Assembly (NCBI GenBank): GCA_028583415.1
Contig: CM053276.1
Span: 142,125,902-142,189,901, forward strand
From: Protea cynaroides
Taxonomy: Eukaryota; Streptophyta; Magnoliopsida; Proteales; Proteaceae
Length of the DNA stretch: 64,000 nt
Direction: 5' to 3'
A program made the translations under genes and the position numbers. Below the pieces are notes generated by a model, which did no database searches, was not told where the DNA came from, and saw only the letters and a program-made list of their open reading frames with translations. Below, in pieces: positions 12,161-24,256 of this stretch; the stretch's first letter is position 1; each line of letters begins with the position of its first letter.

Positions 12161-13329
12161 ATTCACATTCAAAGGGGATTGATACAACCCCCAATCACCC
12201 TTCATCAACGGTTTCGCTTGATTTGAGCCCAAGGTTAGTACTCTAAACAAATTTAGAGGTCGTTATAATGCCCGAATGTCAATTTTGCTTGAAAAAGGCT
12301 AATTTTCATGAAATCTCAATCATGAATGCTCTATTACATGCTTGTTAATGTTAGGATGCCTATGTCTAACATTTTTCATGAATGATAATTTGTCTAAGCT
12401 ATTCAATGATGAATTTTTGATTGATATACAATGATGTTTGATGTTTTTTGTAAATTTCATAAAGTGATTTTCTGATCTGAAAATTCCAGATTTAGGGTTC
12501 AAACTTAGGACGTACATCATATGTATTTTTTCTAAGATTTTGAAGCCCAAAATTTTATGGGAGTCTCTCTGATATGATAGAAGACTACCCTAAAAATTTC
12601 GTTCCATTTGAAATTGGGAAAATATATCAAAAAATTTGTCTTTGACATTGCTATTTTTCTCGGATGTAATGCAATCCTCCATCGGAAAGTCTCTAGACAA
12701 AGGCATTATGGCCATAATCAGAAAATCCACTTAACATGAACTTTTTAGATATGAAAGTATTCTAAAAAATGGCACTGCTTTCATATTTTTTCCATTTTTC
12801 GTTGAATTGATATCAATTTTTAAGTGCATAGTGCTTTGATTTCAGATCTGTCATGATGTGCTGATTTGCATGATTGAAAATAGTCATTTTTCACAAAGAA
12901 AATATACTGTTTTAACTTGTTTTTCTTAATGAAATTTTAGATTAGACAGTTATCTACATAGACATATGTCTGTATTTAATTTTCATTAAGAATATAATTT
13001 TATTTGGAATTTATGGTGCAACTGGTCAAAAATATGGAACAGACCTGACCAGTGTATTTGCCTGTACTTGGGGAATATTTTCGACCTGCCTATGGTCTCT
13101 TTTAGGATTAGCTTCCTTGAGACAAAATGTTGGCCTCTGAGTCTTCTTTCCAGGTATATCTGTTAAGAATTTTTTGAGTAAGTACAGTGCCCTATGTGCC
13201 CATTTTGGTCCAGCCTGACAAAGCTGTCATCTTGCTACGTGTTCCATCATGTTTTGATTGATTCTCATATGCTTTGGTTGTTTCTCACATGCCATATTTG
13301 ATGCTATGCTATGTTCGGATGCTCGTATA

Positions 13330-13460
13330 CATACACTACTATAATTGGAATGGTCACACTGCTATAATTGGAATAGTCACACTGCCATAATTAGAATGAT
13401 CACATTGCCATAATTGGAATAATCACATTGCCATGATTGGAATGCTACACATGCTTATTG
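13330..13460 (+). repeat. Short tandem array, unit about 26 bp
   Basis: Five degenerate copies of a unit built on TGCCATAATTGGAATRRTCACA, inside the inner solo LTR. Looser echoes (gccatatttg, gccatgtttgg) continue to about 13620. Confidence 0.8.
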
Positions 13461-13858
13461 CCATATTTGTCTACTACACTTGCTCGCATATTACTGCCAT
13501 GTTTGGATGCACACTTACCATGTTTGTATTGATTCACATACTCACTTGCCATTTTTGACTGATGTGTTGCTAAATTTGAATATATTTCCAACATGCTATA
13601 TTTGGATGCTTACACTGTTATATTTAAGCTCACATTGCTTTGTTAGATTGTTTACATTGTACAACAACTAGGGCAAGATATACCCTAAGATGGAAAGAAT
13701 TGAACAATTAGGGTAGTGAAACCCTAAAAATGAAAAGAATAATTAGGGCAAAATAAACCCTAGAATAAAGAGAATAATTAGGGTATGAAACCCTAAAAAA
13801 TGAAAATCACAATGAAAAGAGATAGGAAACCCTAGAAACCTAAAAATGGAAATAATAA

Positions 13859-14009
13859 AAATGGTAGGAATTTAGGTCTCATCCCTAGATCCTATTGACA
13901 AAAATAGAAAGAATTTGGCACACATCCCAAATAAAAATGATAGGAATTTAGGTCTCATCCCTAGATCCTATTGACAAAAATAGAAAGAATTTGGTACACA
14001 TTCCAAATC
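13859..14009 (+). repeat. 76-bp tandem duplication
   Basis: Two near-identical copies, each starting AATGRTAGGAATTTAGGTCT and ending CACACATYCCAAAT, inside the inner solo LTR. Confidence 0.9.
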
Positions 14010-16645
14010 CGACTCTCACAAATTTCGAACTACGTCGTACCTGATTTCTAGGGCAAACCCTAGAATACGTAGGCAATTTGGGAATCCCGAATACGGTACA
14101 AATCCACCCATCAACCATACATCCAGCATAAACTTCAACTTGAACAACAAAGAATCTAATTGAAGCAAATGCATAAATCACTTCCATAATCATTAATCAC
14201 ACAACCCATTTCGAACTATGTTTTTGGACTTGATTTTCAGGAATGGAATACGTAGGCAGTTTGAGATGTCTTACACATCTCAAATTCAGTCCAAGACCGA
14301 ACCATCTTTGGTTCGGTTCACTGTATAATATTGTACATTACATTTGCTCGTTTATTTACTTTAAAACATGATTGGCTGAACCCTAGGTTAGAATAACTTA
14401 GCAACTTGGTTTAGGACATCCCCCATTGAACCCTAGTCATCCAGTTGACCAAGCACAGTCAAAATTAAAATTTAAGGAAAGTTTAGGAGGCCGATATTGA
14501 TCAGGCGGTTTGGGTGCCTAACACCTTCCCATAACCATACCCTGAATACTTACCCGATCTCTTGCAGACCAAAGAACCGATACATTGGGTCACGAGTCAA
14601 TAGAAGTCTTACCTTAGGGTGAGGCTACATTTTTAGAGGTCCTAGACCTTAATCTAGGTGGCGACTTCAACAGAACAAATCGATCTTCATCGATACGGGA
14701 TACACATTTCCATCCCGAGGAGGATCACGTCGATTTTCCATTGTCCTCACACATGCACGTCAAGATAATGGAATATTAGAAGGATAAAATAGGCATGGAA
14801 GAATTGGAGGGATACTCTAGAAGTATAGGCAGCCCCTTCATGCATTGGGTGACTATTGAGGGCAAGAGGGGGATTTCACCATAAAATTTAATTTTAAAAT
14901 TTTAAAAAATAGAAGAAAATAGAGTCTACAAAAGAAGGATCTGATTTCAGTTCAGTTTTTTTTGTTTGAGCTGGGAAATTCATTGGTAGAGAAGAGAGTG
15001 GAAGCTAGCTTTCATTGTATGAGATTTTAATAGTTGGGGAGCTTGTGGAGTGGATTGAGGTGCTAGAACTTGGGATTTTGAATGCAAGGAGGAGTGCTCA
15101 GCTCGAGATCATCAGTCCAAGGAAGCTCTCAAGGAAGAAATTCATTTTTGGGGTAGTCTTGAAGGAGTTGCAGCAAAGCCAAGGAAGAAATTAAAGTTAG
15201 AGTTGCTGTCCTTGGTGGTTCCAGCTTGGGAACTATCTTGTGAGTGCTCAGGTGAGTTTCTTATACCCTATGGCGAAGAGAATGTGGCTTGTATGTTGAA
15301 TCAATAAAAAAATAAAGTGAATTTTTGGAATCATTTAGGTTTCTAGTGAAAGAGATGATGAACAGTAACATTGTTCATCAAATCTCAAGCAAAGTATATG
15401 TAAATGTGATTTTGTGCATGTATAAATTGGGGAAAATAGAAGTTTAAATATGGTTAACATCTGCAAAAGTGATTTCTGAGTTTAAATGATGAGTTAATAG
15501 TGTTAGATGGTAGTGGTTATGAAAAAAACAAGAAGAAAATGACCTTAGATGATCCAACCCGTTTTGGGTTAACCCGTCATGGACTGGCAGCATGACCCCT
15601 GCTCAGTCCAAATGCCATAACTTCCTACATAAAGATCGGAATTTGATGATTCTTGATGCGTTGGAAAGGTATTTGAAAGGATCACATATTGTTCTAAAAT
15701 AGACATCAAAATTCGAACTCCATCCTTCCCAAAGCTCATGTTAAAATCAGTATAAATGCATGGGAAAAATCTAGGTATCATTGGTTTCAATAGATTGGTT
15801 ATTTTGACCATTTGAGATCGATTCTTGGCAAGATTTCTTCTCAAAGATCTTTGGGGATATGTGAGGCATATGTGATCCAAATTTGATAATTTTTAATGAA
15901 GTTTTGGGCATTCAAATTAATTTATTATTAATTGAAGGTTCATTGTACAACAAATGCTGTTACAGCAGATAGGTAAAAATATAGGGCCATTTTGACCAAT
16001 CTAAAATAGTTTTTAATGAAATTCTTTTTCAGAGACTTCTATTAGCCTATAAACTAGATGTGGTCCAAATTTGGTAATTTTTCATGAAGTTATGGGCACT
16101 CTAATGCAACCATTTTTGAATTAAGGTCTATATTACTGAAGTTATTGTTACAGTAGGTTTTGGAGTTTAAGTGTTGGAGTTTCCTATATAAGGGACCAAA
16201 ATAGATTGGAAAACTAAACAAACGTTTGGAGGGCTTTGTTATGATGCATGTTAAGGGGTTAAAATATGATTCCTACATTGATTAAAGTTTCATATGTTCA
16301 GGTATTCTAAATAAGACAGCATAGTAGGGAGTTTCTAACTTAAGCCAAGTAAGGGTCATTTTTGGCCAAGAGGTTTAGGTAAGCAAACTGGGTATCCCAA
16401 TAATTTTAATATCATATTTGGGGTTTGCTCATGTATTTTTTAAGTGAAGAATATCTCTTTATGGGTGTAGGAGGTGAAGGTTTTGCTTGTTGCACTCAAA
16501 TCTGGTTAGAAGTTCAAGGAGCTATAAATAGGGTAGTTGTGAGTTGTAAAGTGAGTAACTAACCTCTTGTAGTAGGCTAATATTGTAAATATATTTATGT
16601 GCAGGTGTGGCGATGAATGCTTCTTGAGTTTGATGCTTTTATATC

Positions 16646-17331
16646 TGTTACGGTTGGAAATCATTCGTCGATCCGCGCTTTGAATGACCTGCAATCACAG
16701 AGATGAGACAAAGGAGTTGGGCGCCTAAGCCCGGGTATACTCCGATGCCTAAGTTAGATTCTCAATGTAAACAGTCAAGAGATGGCAGAAAGCTATCTCC
16801 AGTTTAGAAAGTGGGACGTTGAAAGAGTTTGAGTGATAATAGCTTGTAACTTAGGGTTTACCTTGAGGGATGACCTCTACTTATAGATTGGGAAGAGGCA
16901 TGGAGGCACCAGGACTCAGGGAAGTAGATCGCCAATAGGATTGTCACGTGTCGCTCTGAGGGACATCTGGGTGGTAGACTCCGAGTAGGAGTCGGAGACC
17001 TTAGCCAAGGAAGCTAGGTCGGTCAGCTTTGGGACTGACATGTGTCAACGTGTGAGTAATGATCGACCGGGATAGTCGATGTCGTATCAAACTGGGAGAA
17101 GGACTCCTCGGGGGTGGCATAATCACATTAGGACTAGTCTACGACTGAGAACCGTAGCCGAGTGGGACTGTAACTCCGAGCGCTACCAGAGAGGCCGAGC
17201 GCATGAGAGGCCGTATGCATGATAGGCCGAATACATGATGCCGAGTGCGAGACATTCCGAGCGCTCAGGCTCCGAAGGCGCAACTTGACACGTGTAAGAT
17301 TAAAAATGGAAGGGATTTTTCCCTCTTAACA
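16646..17331 (-). mobile_element. Solo LTR, GC-rich family, copy 1
   Basis: On the plus strand it begins TGTTACGGTTGG and ends GGGATTTTTCCCTCTTAACA. It aligns along its whole length with the opposite-strand element at 55804-56555 (shared GCGCGGATTGACGG-like start, CGGAGTCTACCACCC, ACACGTGTAAGATT). Flanks are ATATC and ATATT, a target-site duplication with one mismatch. It sits in the outer solo LTR, making the third layer of the nest. Confidence 0.8.
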
Positions 17332-18013
17332 ATATTTATTTATGTAAACCTGAAATGTTATTCCACTTTGGTATATAGTTTATGAGTGGTATGGTGAAAA
17401 TTGTCAGATGCTGCAAGTGTATTGATATTTATTGTTGTTATATTGTGTTATACATACAGTTATGAATGTAGAAAGTTTCTTCAATATGTTACATGACCCC
17501 TACACCTGAAACAAGAGAATGAGATCATTTTAATGAAGAATGTTTACAAGTTGTAAAATAAAATGTGGACTAATGGATGTAACCAATGGACAACAAATTT
17601 TATACTTGTAAGTTTTAATTTTCTAAATGTTGTCGGTGATCATAATACTTTCGTAAACTGCTGTAAACTAGTAAGAACATCATGAGGACAAAGAAAGATA
17701 AGAAATAGGCTTATACTAGTAAAGATAAGAGTAAAGGTGAAGTCAAGTTAGACTACAACGGAAATGACAATCCCTTGTAATAGGTTATAAAAGATACGGA
17801 CAGTAAGATGAGTTGGAACTAATATAAATAACTTGTAACAGATGTGCATGCGCTGATAGAATATTAAACAGTACCATCTGTAAATTTATATACGTAATGA
17901 ATAAATGGATAGCAAGTCCAAGTTTATATTTTATAGGAAAAAAAAGTCCTAGAAAATCAGCCTAGGAATACAAGTACATCATGATTAAGTGACGGCAAAT
18001 GGAAATATCGGTT

Positions 18014-18290
18014 GAGTCAAACAAGTGGCAAGATACGGGAGCATCTGGTGAGCCAAACATGTGACAATAAACGGAAGCAGCCATTGAGTCAAACAAGTGG
18101 CAAGATACGGGAGCATCCGGTGAGCCAAACATGTGACAATAAACAAAAGCAGCCGTTGAGTCAAGCCTAACAAGTGACAATAAACGGAAGCAGCCGTTGA
18201 GTCAAACCAGTGACGAGAAACAGAGGCATCCAATGAGTCAAAGCATGATGTACAATTGACAAGAAATGGAAGCATCCGTTGAGTCTAGAA
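18014..18290 (+). repeat. 72-bp tandem array
   Basis: GAGTCAAACAAGTGGCAAGA recurs at 18014 and 18086, with a third, shorter unit from 18158. Each 72-bp unit consists of two diverged 36-bp halves (GTGGCAAGATACGGGAGCAT and GTGACAATAAACGGAAGCAG). Inside the outer solo LTR; a poly-A rich stretch lies at 18556-18597. Confidence 0.85.
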
Positions 18291-19207
18291 ATATTTACAA
18301 ATAGACAAGTCATGAAAGAAAATAGTGGCCTACAAGAAAAACAGAATGCAAGTCAGTCATATTATGAAATGACCAAGCACACAATGGGGCAAGATATGAA
18401 TACATCCATTGAGCCTAAGTCAACAATTTGTAGTCAAGTCAAGCAAGAACAGTGAAAGCAAGACAACAAATAAAAATAAATAAATATACAGATCAGTTTC
18501 ATGGAACTATAGAAAAACAAGGAAGTATACATGAGTGGGAATATGATCACGTTATAAAAAAAAAAATAAAAAAAAAAAAAAAAAAAAATAAAAAAACAAG
18601 AACAAGTTGTGAAATATTAGCAAGTAAATAGCCGTTAGATATAATATAGAACAAAGACAGCTTCTTTGTTTATTAGATATTTGATATGATGTTTGTTGCA
18701 TGTATTCCTACCAAGTTGTTAGCTATTCACTGAGCTTTGGCTCATTTCAGTTGATTTACATATTTTACAGGTGATTATAGCAAGCTCAAGGAAAAGACAC
18801 AACCGTAGATGGTAGTCCAAGATGAAGTTTGGGCCTCTTGGTTAATTAAAGTATTTTGATTATGTATTTGTATAATGTAAACTCCATGTAGTTGATATTT
18901 CAACTGTGTGGGTAGCAAATTTTTGTAATAGGCCCACACCTTGGATGTAATTTAAGTAATTAAGTTTATTTATGTAATGAGTAGTTTTGCCCTTAGTTTA
19001 ATAGAATATATGGTTTAGGACTTTCGCTGTATATTTTAAAGTATTGAAAATGGATCAAAGTTGATGACAGAAGATAGCAGGTACTATCAGATGAGATGAT
19101 ATATGTTTTAAAGAAGAAAAAAAAATTTATACGGGTTTAACTAAGCTTTTTATTGTTTTTAGTGTGATCAGTGATTCATTTCCCTCACCTGGGAAGGGGA
19201 TGTTACA

Positions 19208-19884
19208 ATTTCCTACACAGAGCTCGGGAAGCATTTGTTGACATCGAGGCCAGGCTAGACTTGGCTCTCCAATGGTTGTTTGATGTCGAGACTCATTGGG
19301 ATGAAGCCTATGCTCTCGTCAAAAGGTACCAAGAGGAGAATTTGAAGTCTCAGGGGCAGGCAAAAGACCTCGAGGAGGAGGTCAAAAAGTTAAACGCGGA
19401 CATTGTTGACACCGAGAAAGAGAAGACCACGCTTTGGCAGGAGCGGGATGACGTTGAGGATAGAGCGAGGGAGGACGAAAATTCATACGAGGGTCTATAG
19501 GAGATTCGCGTGTGCCTTGAGGAGGAGGTTCGGAATGCTAAGGCCACTGTTGAAGCAACAGAGAAGATTATCCAAGATGAACGCATTGCTCACAGTGCTG
19601 CTTTAGCAAGGCTTAAGGCTACTTCAGAGGTCAGAGTTTGAGAGGCAGGGAGGAAAGCCTTGGAAGATCACCATTTTAATCTCTCGCCAGTTAGTGCTTT
19701 TTGGAGTAGTTGCCATTCCGAGGGCCTCGCCATTCCTATTGCTCCCTTCTTCTTCTGATCAGTCTGCCTCTCTGCCTTTGGAGGTTACAATCAAAGATCA
19801 ACCTGCATCCGTCCTTCCTGGATCAATACCTCAACCTAGCCAAGTTGAAGAGATATCTCCTGCAGAAGTTCTAGTTCTCCCCTA
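19208..19884 (+). pseudogene. Gypsy-type transposon protein, 3' part (coiled coil)
   Basis: Continues the gene interrupted at 9948. After the duplicated ATTTC the frame reads LHRAREAFVDIEARLDLAL, then a long heptad-rich helix (EEVKKLNADIVDTEKEKTTL). Stops at 19498 and near 19640 break it, but coiled-coil sequence continues between them (EEEVRNAKATVEATEKIIQD). A proline/serine-rich C-terminus ends with TAA at about 19885, followed by a T-rich 3' region. Charged coiled-coil C-termini are usual for this transposon protein type. Confidence 0.55.
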
Positions 19885-20040
19885 AGAACAAGTCCTCCCT
19901 ACGGCCGAGCCATGAAGAAGAAAGCTGAAGTTTAGAAAGTTTTCTTGTTTTTTTTTTTTTTTTTTGAATGTACAAATTTTTCTATCAATGAACAAGCTTT
20001 TCTTCACTCCTATGGTTTTTGTTCTCTGAGATTGATATTT

Positions 20041-21240
20041 TGTAAGACTCGCATGCCACGAACCCGGTCTAACCTTACGTTCTCATGTCGTGACCGGTCT
20101 TCTCATCATAATCGGCTCAAGTGAACCAATTGTATGAAGAAACCACAAGATGAGGTAAGCAACAAGTCAAATTTAGTTGGTGTGGTTGACTGTTTAAGTT
20201 TGTGTGGAAGCAACCAGTCAAAAATTAAAAATCAGTAAATTTTGGGCATATGGTCGCATTTTTTAGGGGTATGGTAGACCGTATGGTCGACCATGATGAA
20301 ACAGTATAACATGTGGTTGCATATTTTGGACATACGATCAACGGATTCTGCGACTGCATGTGCGACCGTACGATGTTAAGACCAACTCCGAGTTTTGAAA
20401 ACTCTCTTAAACTAAATGATCTCTTTCTTAATTGAAAAATGACTCTATATGGAGGTTTTTCCTCTATATAGAGGACGTCCCTTAGCCTCTCTCACTCTTT
20501 TAGAACCCAAATTGAAACTCTAAACCTAAGGGAGAAGGAGAGAAAAGAAGAGAAGGAGAGGAAAGCTTGGAGAAGGGTTTTCGCACTGTTGCTCCTGCTG
20601 CTTTATTCTCCCTTTCAAGACTTACCCAACTTTTTTACTCAATTTTTTTTTTGTGTAATTCCCCCGCTACCTTCCTTACCATGATGCTGGTCGGATTAGG
20701 AGCCCGAACAAGAAAAGTCTGTGCATCGTCGAATCTTGCAGAGTGTAGGCAGAGTGATCGATTTTGCAGAGAAAAGTTCTATCTCTCTATAGTAAGCTTA
20801 AGGTATGGACTTGACTCTGTAGGGTAGATCAGATAGATTAAGTTCTTTTCAAATTGATATATGGAATCTAAAACAATGATTCAGTTACAGGTTTTCTATG
20901 GAAAACCATAGAGAGTAGGATAGGGATAATTGATAAGGATAAACTGTGATTAAAGGCCATAAAATGATTTTAAGATGAATCTCATTGATGAGCTAAGAAG
21001 AAGAACTTGTATGAGAAGTAAAAATTAACCTGACTACGTATGGTCGCAGTTATGGTCAACCATAGGGTGACCAGAGAGTTGACCACAGTCATTCGGGAAA
21101 AATTCAAGAAACGTATGGTAGCAGGTACGGTCACATATAGTGCGACCATAGGGTATCGACCGTACGTTGTATGGTCGCATATATTGAGACCATAGGATCG
21201 ACCATAGGGTATCGACCATAGATTAGCAGCAAGATGGTTG
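20041..21240 (+). repeat. Word-array LTR family, copy 2 (3' truncated)
   Basis: Starts TGTAAGACTCGCATGCCACG, aligning with copy 1 and copy 3. TATA-type box near 20463, then a purine-rich leader. Word blocks at about 20230-20370 and 21036-21240 use TATGGTCG and CGACCATA. Between leader and the AAGGTATG motif it carries a 184-bp foreign segment (20582-20765) absent from copy 1. The 3' end is lost. Confidence 0.65.
20582..20765 (+). repeat. 184-bp segment duplicated at 23176-23356
   Basis: From GCACTGTTGCTCCTGCTG to AGTGATCGATTTT it matches 23176-23356 with only a T-run length change and about two substitutions. It interrupts the LTR leader relative to copy 1. Confidence 0.9.
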
Positions 21241-21855
21241 CCTATAGTTTCAGATGGTTGCCTATAGTTTCACATCTTCTTCTCCTAGTGATTTAGGAGG
21301 AAGGAGACGTTTCCGTTGGATGGCCAACACATGAGGTTTGGGTGAATCCGAGTCCTCCATCCGAACCGACATCCTCTGTCAATTTAGTTTGTCGGCTTGG
21401 ATGGAGAGTTTGGATTCACCCGAGCCCCAGGTGTCAGTTATCCATCCAGGCCGCCCCTCCTCTCGAATCTTAGGAAGGAGAGGATTTGAATCCTAATAAA
21501 TTGATGTCTCCTTGATTATATATCGGTTTGACTATATGTCATGTGCTGGATTCGTAGTATTTGATCATGAATAAAAAATGTGTTAAACATGGAATCCCAC
21601 TACCCTATTAAAGAATATCGAGGGGAGAGCGTGTGTATGGTTTGACAGAAGCCAGATCTAGTGTCGAATTTGTGAAATGTTTAGAAATTGTTTTTGTTGA
21701 CTATATGTTGCCGTACGTACGTATTCCTATTTTCTTCCCATACACTCGTCCACTGTGGGACTAAAAATGGAGTCTCAAGGTCAATTCTCAAAGCCCAACG
21801 CCTTAGTCCCATGTGGAAATCCGATAATATCTTTTTATTCGAAAAGAGGAAAAAC

Positions 21856-22356
21856 TAAGGGCATCAAAAATAAAATCGAATCGTATATCGAAATTGAATA
21901 GAACCATTTAAATTGAAATCGTGAAATAGATTAGTAAATGGTTCAATTCTGATTTTAGAAATGAAACCGTTTAGTTAAACAGTTTGATTTTAATTTCAAG
22001 AATGAAACCGTTTAAACTCATTATTTGAAACCATTAAATGTCTATATTTATAGAAATAAATTATATTTTAATCCTGTGCATACGGTATACTTTTAAATCA
22101 TAAATCCATTCTCATATATAATTAAAATTATTTTAATGATTGTTTTGACTTTCCTTCTACTTTGTTCTTAGAATTATCTTCCTCTCTTTTTCAGCAACAA
22201 AACCGTTTAGTTTTTGTTAGCACTTAACATAGGATAGTACATATGGGAAATTGAAACCAGATTGATAGTGGATTGATAAAAACTCATTAGAATTGGGCTT
22301 GAGTTTAGAGAACTGGAATCTAAAACCAAAACGAACTAACCAATTTGACACCCCTA
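21856..22356. mobile_element. Possible hAT-like non-autonomous element
   Basis: Left end TAAGGGCATCAAA and right end TTTGACACCCCTAA are imperfect inverted repeats of the TAGGGGTGTCAA type common in plant hAT derivatives. The interior is AT-rich with repeated AAACCGTTTA words. I could not find a clean 8-bp target duplication. Confidence 0.4.
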
Positions 22357-22887
22357 ATGAACCACCTTAGAATGAATGGATTACCATTCTAGAATTTATT
22401 TGTACGTGGGCAACCAAACATTTTTTTCACTTTGACCTAAAATCACGACCTAAAATCACAACCTTTTTTTTAGTCCTGTATTTCTTAAATTGAAACGTTT
22501 AAAACACATTGTTCGTTATCGTTTTGTTCAAAATTTCAGAAATCATCAAAAACCATCTAAATATTGAGAACGTTTAATATAGGGATCCGTTAAAAATATT
22601 CTGTTAAACGATGACGATGACGATGATGTCAATTCAAATCGATTTTTTTAAAAATAATATTACCCTTATTATAAAATTAAAATACCATTTTACCTGGAGA
22701 AAAAACAGGTCGACCTGGAATTAGAATTATAAAAATCCGGTAAACTTGAAATCCATTAACGCCGAATTTGGGGGGAGGATTGGTGGGCGTAAGAAAACGT
22801 ACATTCTTCTTGTCAAAGACGATGACGAGGTTGTTTTATTGAGAACGAACCGCAAGGAAATATCATCTTTGTCGATGCTTTTCTAAA

Positions 22888-23009
22888 ACTCGAAGCTCAT
22901 ACCATGGCTGGATGTTCTATGTCTCTCTCCCCACCTGTTCTGGCGTGCACTCGAAGCTCCTACCATGGCCGGATGTTTTATGTCTCTATCCCGACCGGTT
23001 CTGGCGAGC
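22888..23009 (+). repeat. 61-bp tandem duplication containing an ATG
   Basis: ACTCGAAGCTC, then ACCATGGCYGGATGTT, occurs at 22888 and 22949. Either ATG would open a short frame (MAGCSMSLS or MAGCFMSLS), but the second stops after 18 codons. Confidence 0.85.
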
Positions 23010-23040
23010 CCTGCTTTCTAATCGTTCTATGTGATGTTCT

Positions 23041-23385
23041 GTGTTGTGCTATTGTTGTGTGTCTGTGAAATTAGGAATTCAGCAGGAAACAACGGAACAG
23101 AGACGGACAGAGAGGTCCGCGAATTTCTGCCGTTGTGTAGTATTTCTTTCTTCTTATGTACTTGCAGCTACAGCTGCACTGTTGCTCCTGCTGCTTTATT
23201 CTCCCTTTCAAGACTTACCCAACTTTTTTACTCAATTTTTTTTGTGTAATGCCCCCGCTACCTTCCTTACCATGATGCTGGTCGGACTAGGAGCCCGAAC
23301 AAGAAAAGTCTGTGCATCGTCGAATCTTGCAGAGTGTAGGCAGAGTGATCGATTTTCCCGTCGATGGCACCTTCGTACAAATTAA
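23041..23385 (+). pseudogene. Possible transit-peptide exon remnant
   Basis: An open frame of 114 codons with an Arg-rich stretch, then FLSSYVLAATAALLLLLL, resembling a bipartite chloroplast/lumen transit peptide. I do not recognise the protein and no continuing exon is seen. The 3' half (23176-23356) is the 184-bp segment also present at 20582. It may equally be non-coding. Confidence 0.2.
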
Positions 23386-24256
23386 TTTCTTCACAATAGG
23401 AATTTCAGTCTTGCCGAGTTCTATTGATTGAAAAACGGGGTACTGAGATGACGAAGAAGAAAGAAGAAAAACGAAAAACTGAAGAAAATCAGAAAATCCC
23501 AAAGAGTAATAAGGTTGAATGTGTGAGAAACATTGGATCAAATTGTTCCTTTAACATCATTTCAATCAGATCCAATTGAAATCTGCTTCAGTAATAAAAA
23601 CCAAGAAATTGCAAAAGATGGAAATAACGTAGAAAAAGAATCAGGAAGATAAGAATCACAACCACCCTTCCCCCAAAAAAAACAAAAAAGAAAAGAAAAG
23701 AGGAGAGAGTTGCATAATAGAAATGAAGGTTAAGGTTAGGGTTAGATTTCATTGCGAAAAATGGGAAATGGGAAGGGTTAGTGTTATTTTTAATAGAAAG
23801 TCAAATTAGTATTTTTTTATTTTTTAATTTAAAATAAAAAAATATAAATGCCTTATACTATTTTAAGTTTCTTCCGTTGTGTGTCTTCATTCTTCACTCC
23901 TCACTCTAATGTAGGCGGTTAGTGGTTTCGAATCCAGTTCATTCAAAAATGGGTCTCATACCACATCGATAGTAATAAGATCCCATAAAAAATTTATGTC
24001 TCAGCGGCTTGTAACAACACGGTTAATGGGGAGAAGATCCGCTTGATGTTGGGCAATCGATGCCACAGGCGGGAACCCTAGAGGTGGAACTCTAGACAAT
24101 TCCAGATTCGATCTCGGATGGTACGACAACCAATAGACTGACCACCACACCACTACACTTCTGTCCTCACACTTGGCTTATGGAGAAGATAGATATAAAA
24201 TAATGATGAGTCTCTAGACTCTCTACCGTATCCGTAGCTGTAATCTATAATTCTGC

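Larger units (their letters stand above)
10550..14751 (+). mobile_element. Inner solo LTR of 4.2 kb (Tat/Ogre-like)
   Basis: Starts AGTAAGCACCCCATTT and ends TTGTCCTCACA, flanked by CATGC on both sides (10545-10549 and 14752-14756). The first base is A where LTRs have T, presumably a mutation. Near the 3' end is a block ending CTAGGTGGCGACTTC (about 14650-14668), wording I associate with Tat/Ogre elements. A TATA box (tataaatagg) lies at about 11967. No coding sequence; most open frames here are simple-sequence artefacts. Confidence 0.65.
9949..19207 (+). mobile_element. Outer solo LTR (Tekay/Del-like), itself invaded twice
   Basis: Begins TGTAACAACCC and ends GGGATGTTACA, and is flanked by the 5-bp duplication ATTTC (9944-9948 and 19208-19212). 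Removing it rejoins the transposon-protein frame exactly (SGHF to LHRAREAF). It contains two further insertions, at 10550-14751 and 16646-17331; without them the LTR is about 4.36 kb. The segment at 18730-18790, with paired gag-ctc/GAGCTTTGGCTC wording and a late AG acceptor-like site, resembles the 3' part of long Tekay/Del LTRs. No gag or pol sequence is present, hence solo LTR. Confidence 0.75.

Noticed and set aside
11381..12250. A 289-codon minus-strand open frame, Ser/Phe/Leu rich, and several Lys/Arg/Glu-rich plus-strand frames
   Set aside because: They are translations of the purine tract and TA microsatellite in an LTR; composition alone keeps stops away.
13330..13460. CRISPR-like array of 26-bp units
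   Set aside because: The units are contiguous and degenerate with no unique spacers, in a plant LTR.
17962..18275. Repetitive minus-strand peptides (CHLFDS, SVYCHMF)
   Set aside because: They are the 72-bp tandem array in translation, not a repeat protein.
22900..23050. First exon of the fibrillin gene at the MAGC start
   Set aside because: A better transit-peptide exon with in-phase donor lies at 24257, only 95 bp before exon 2; the MAGC frame stops without a usable donor.
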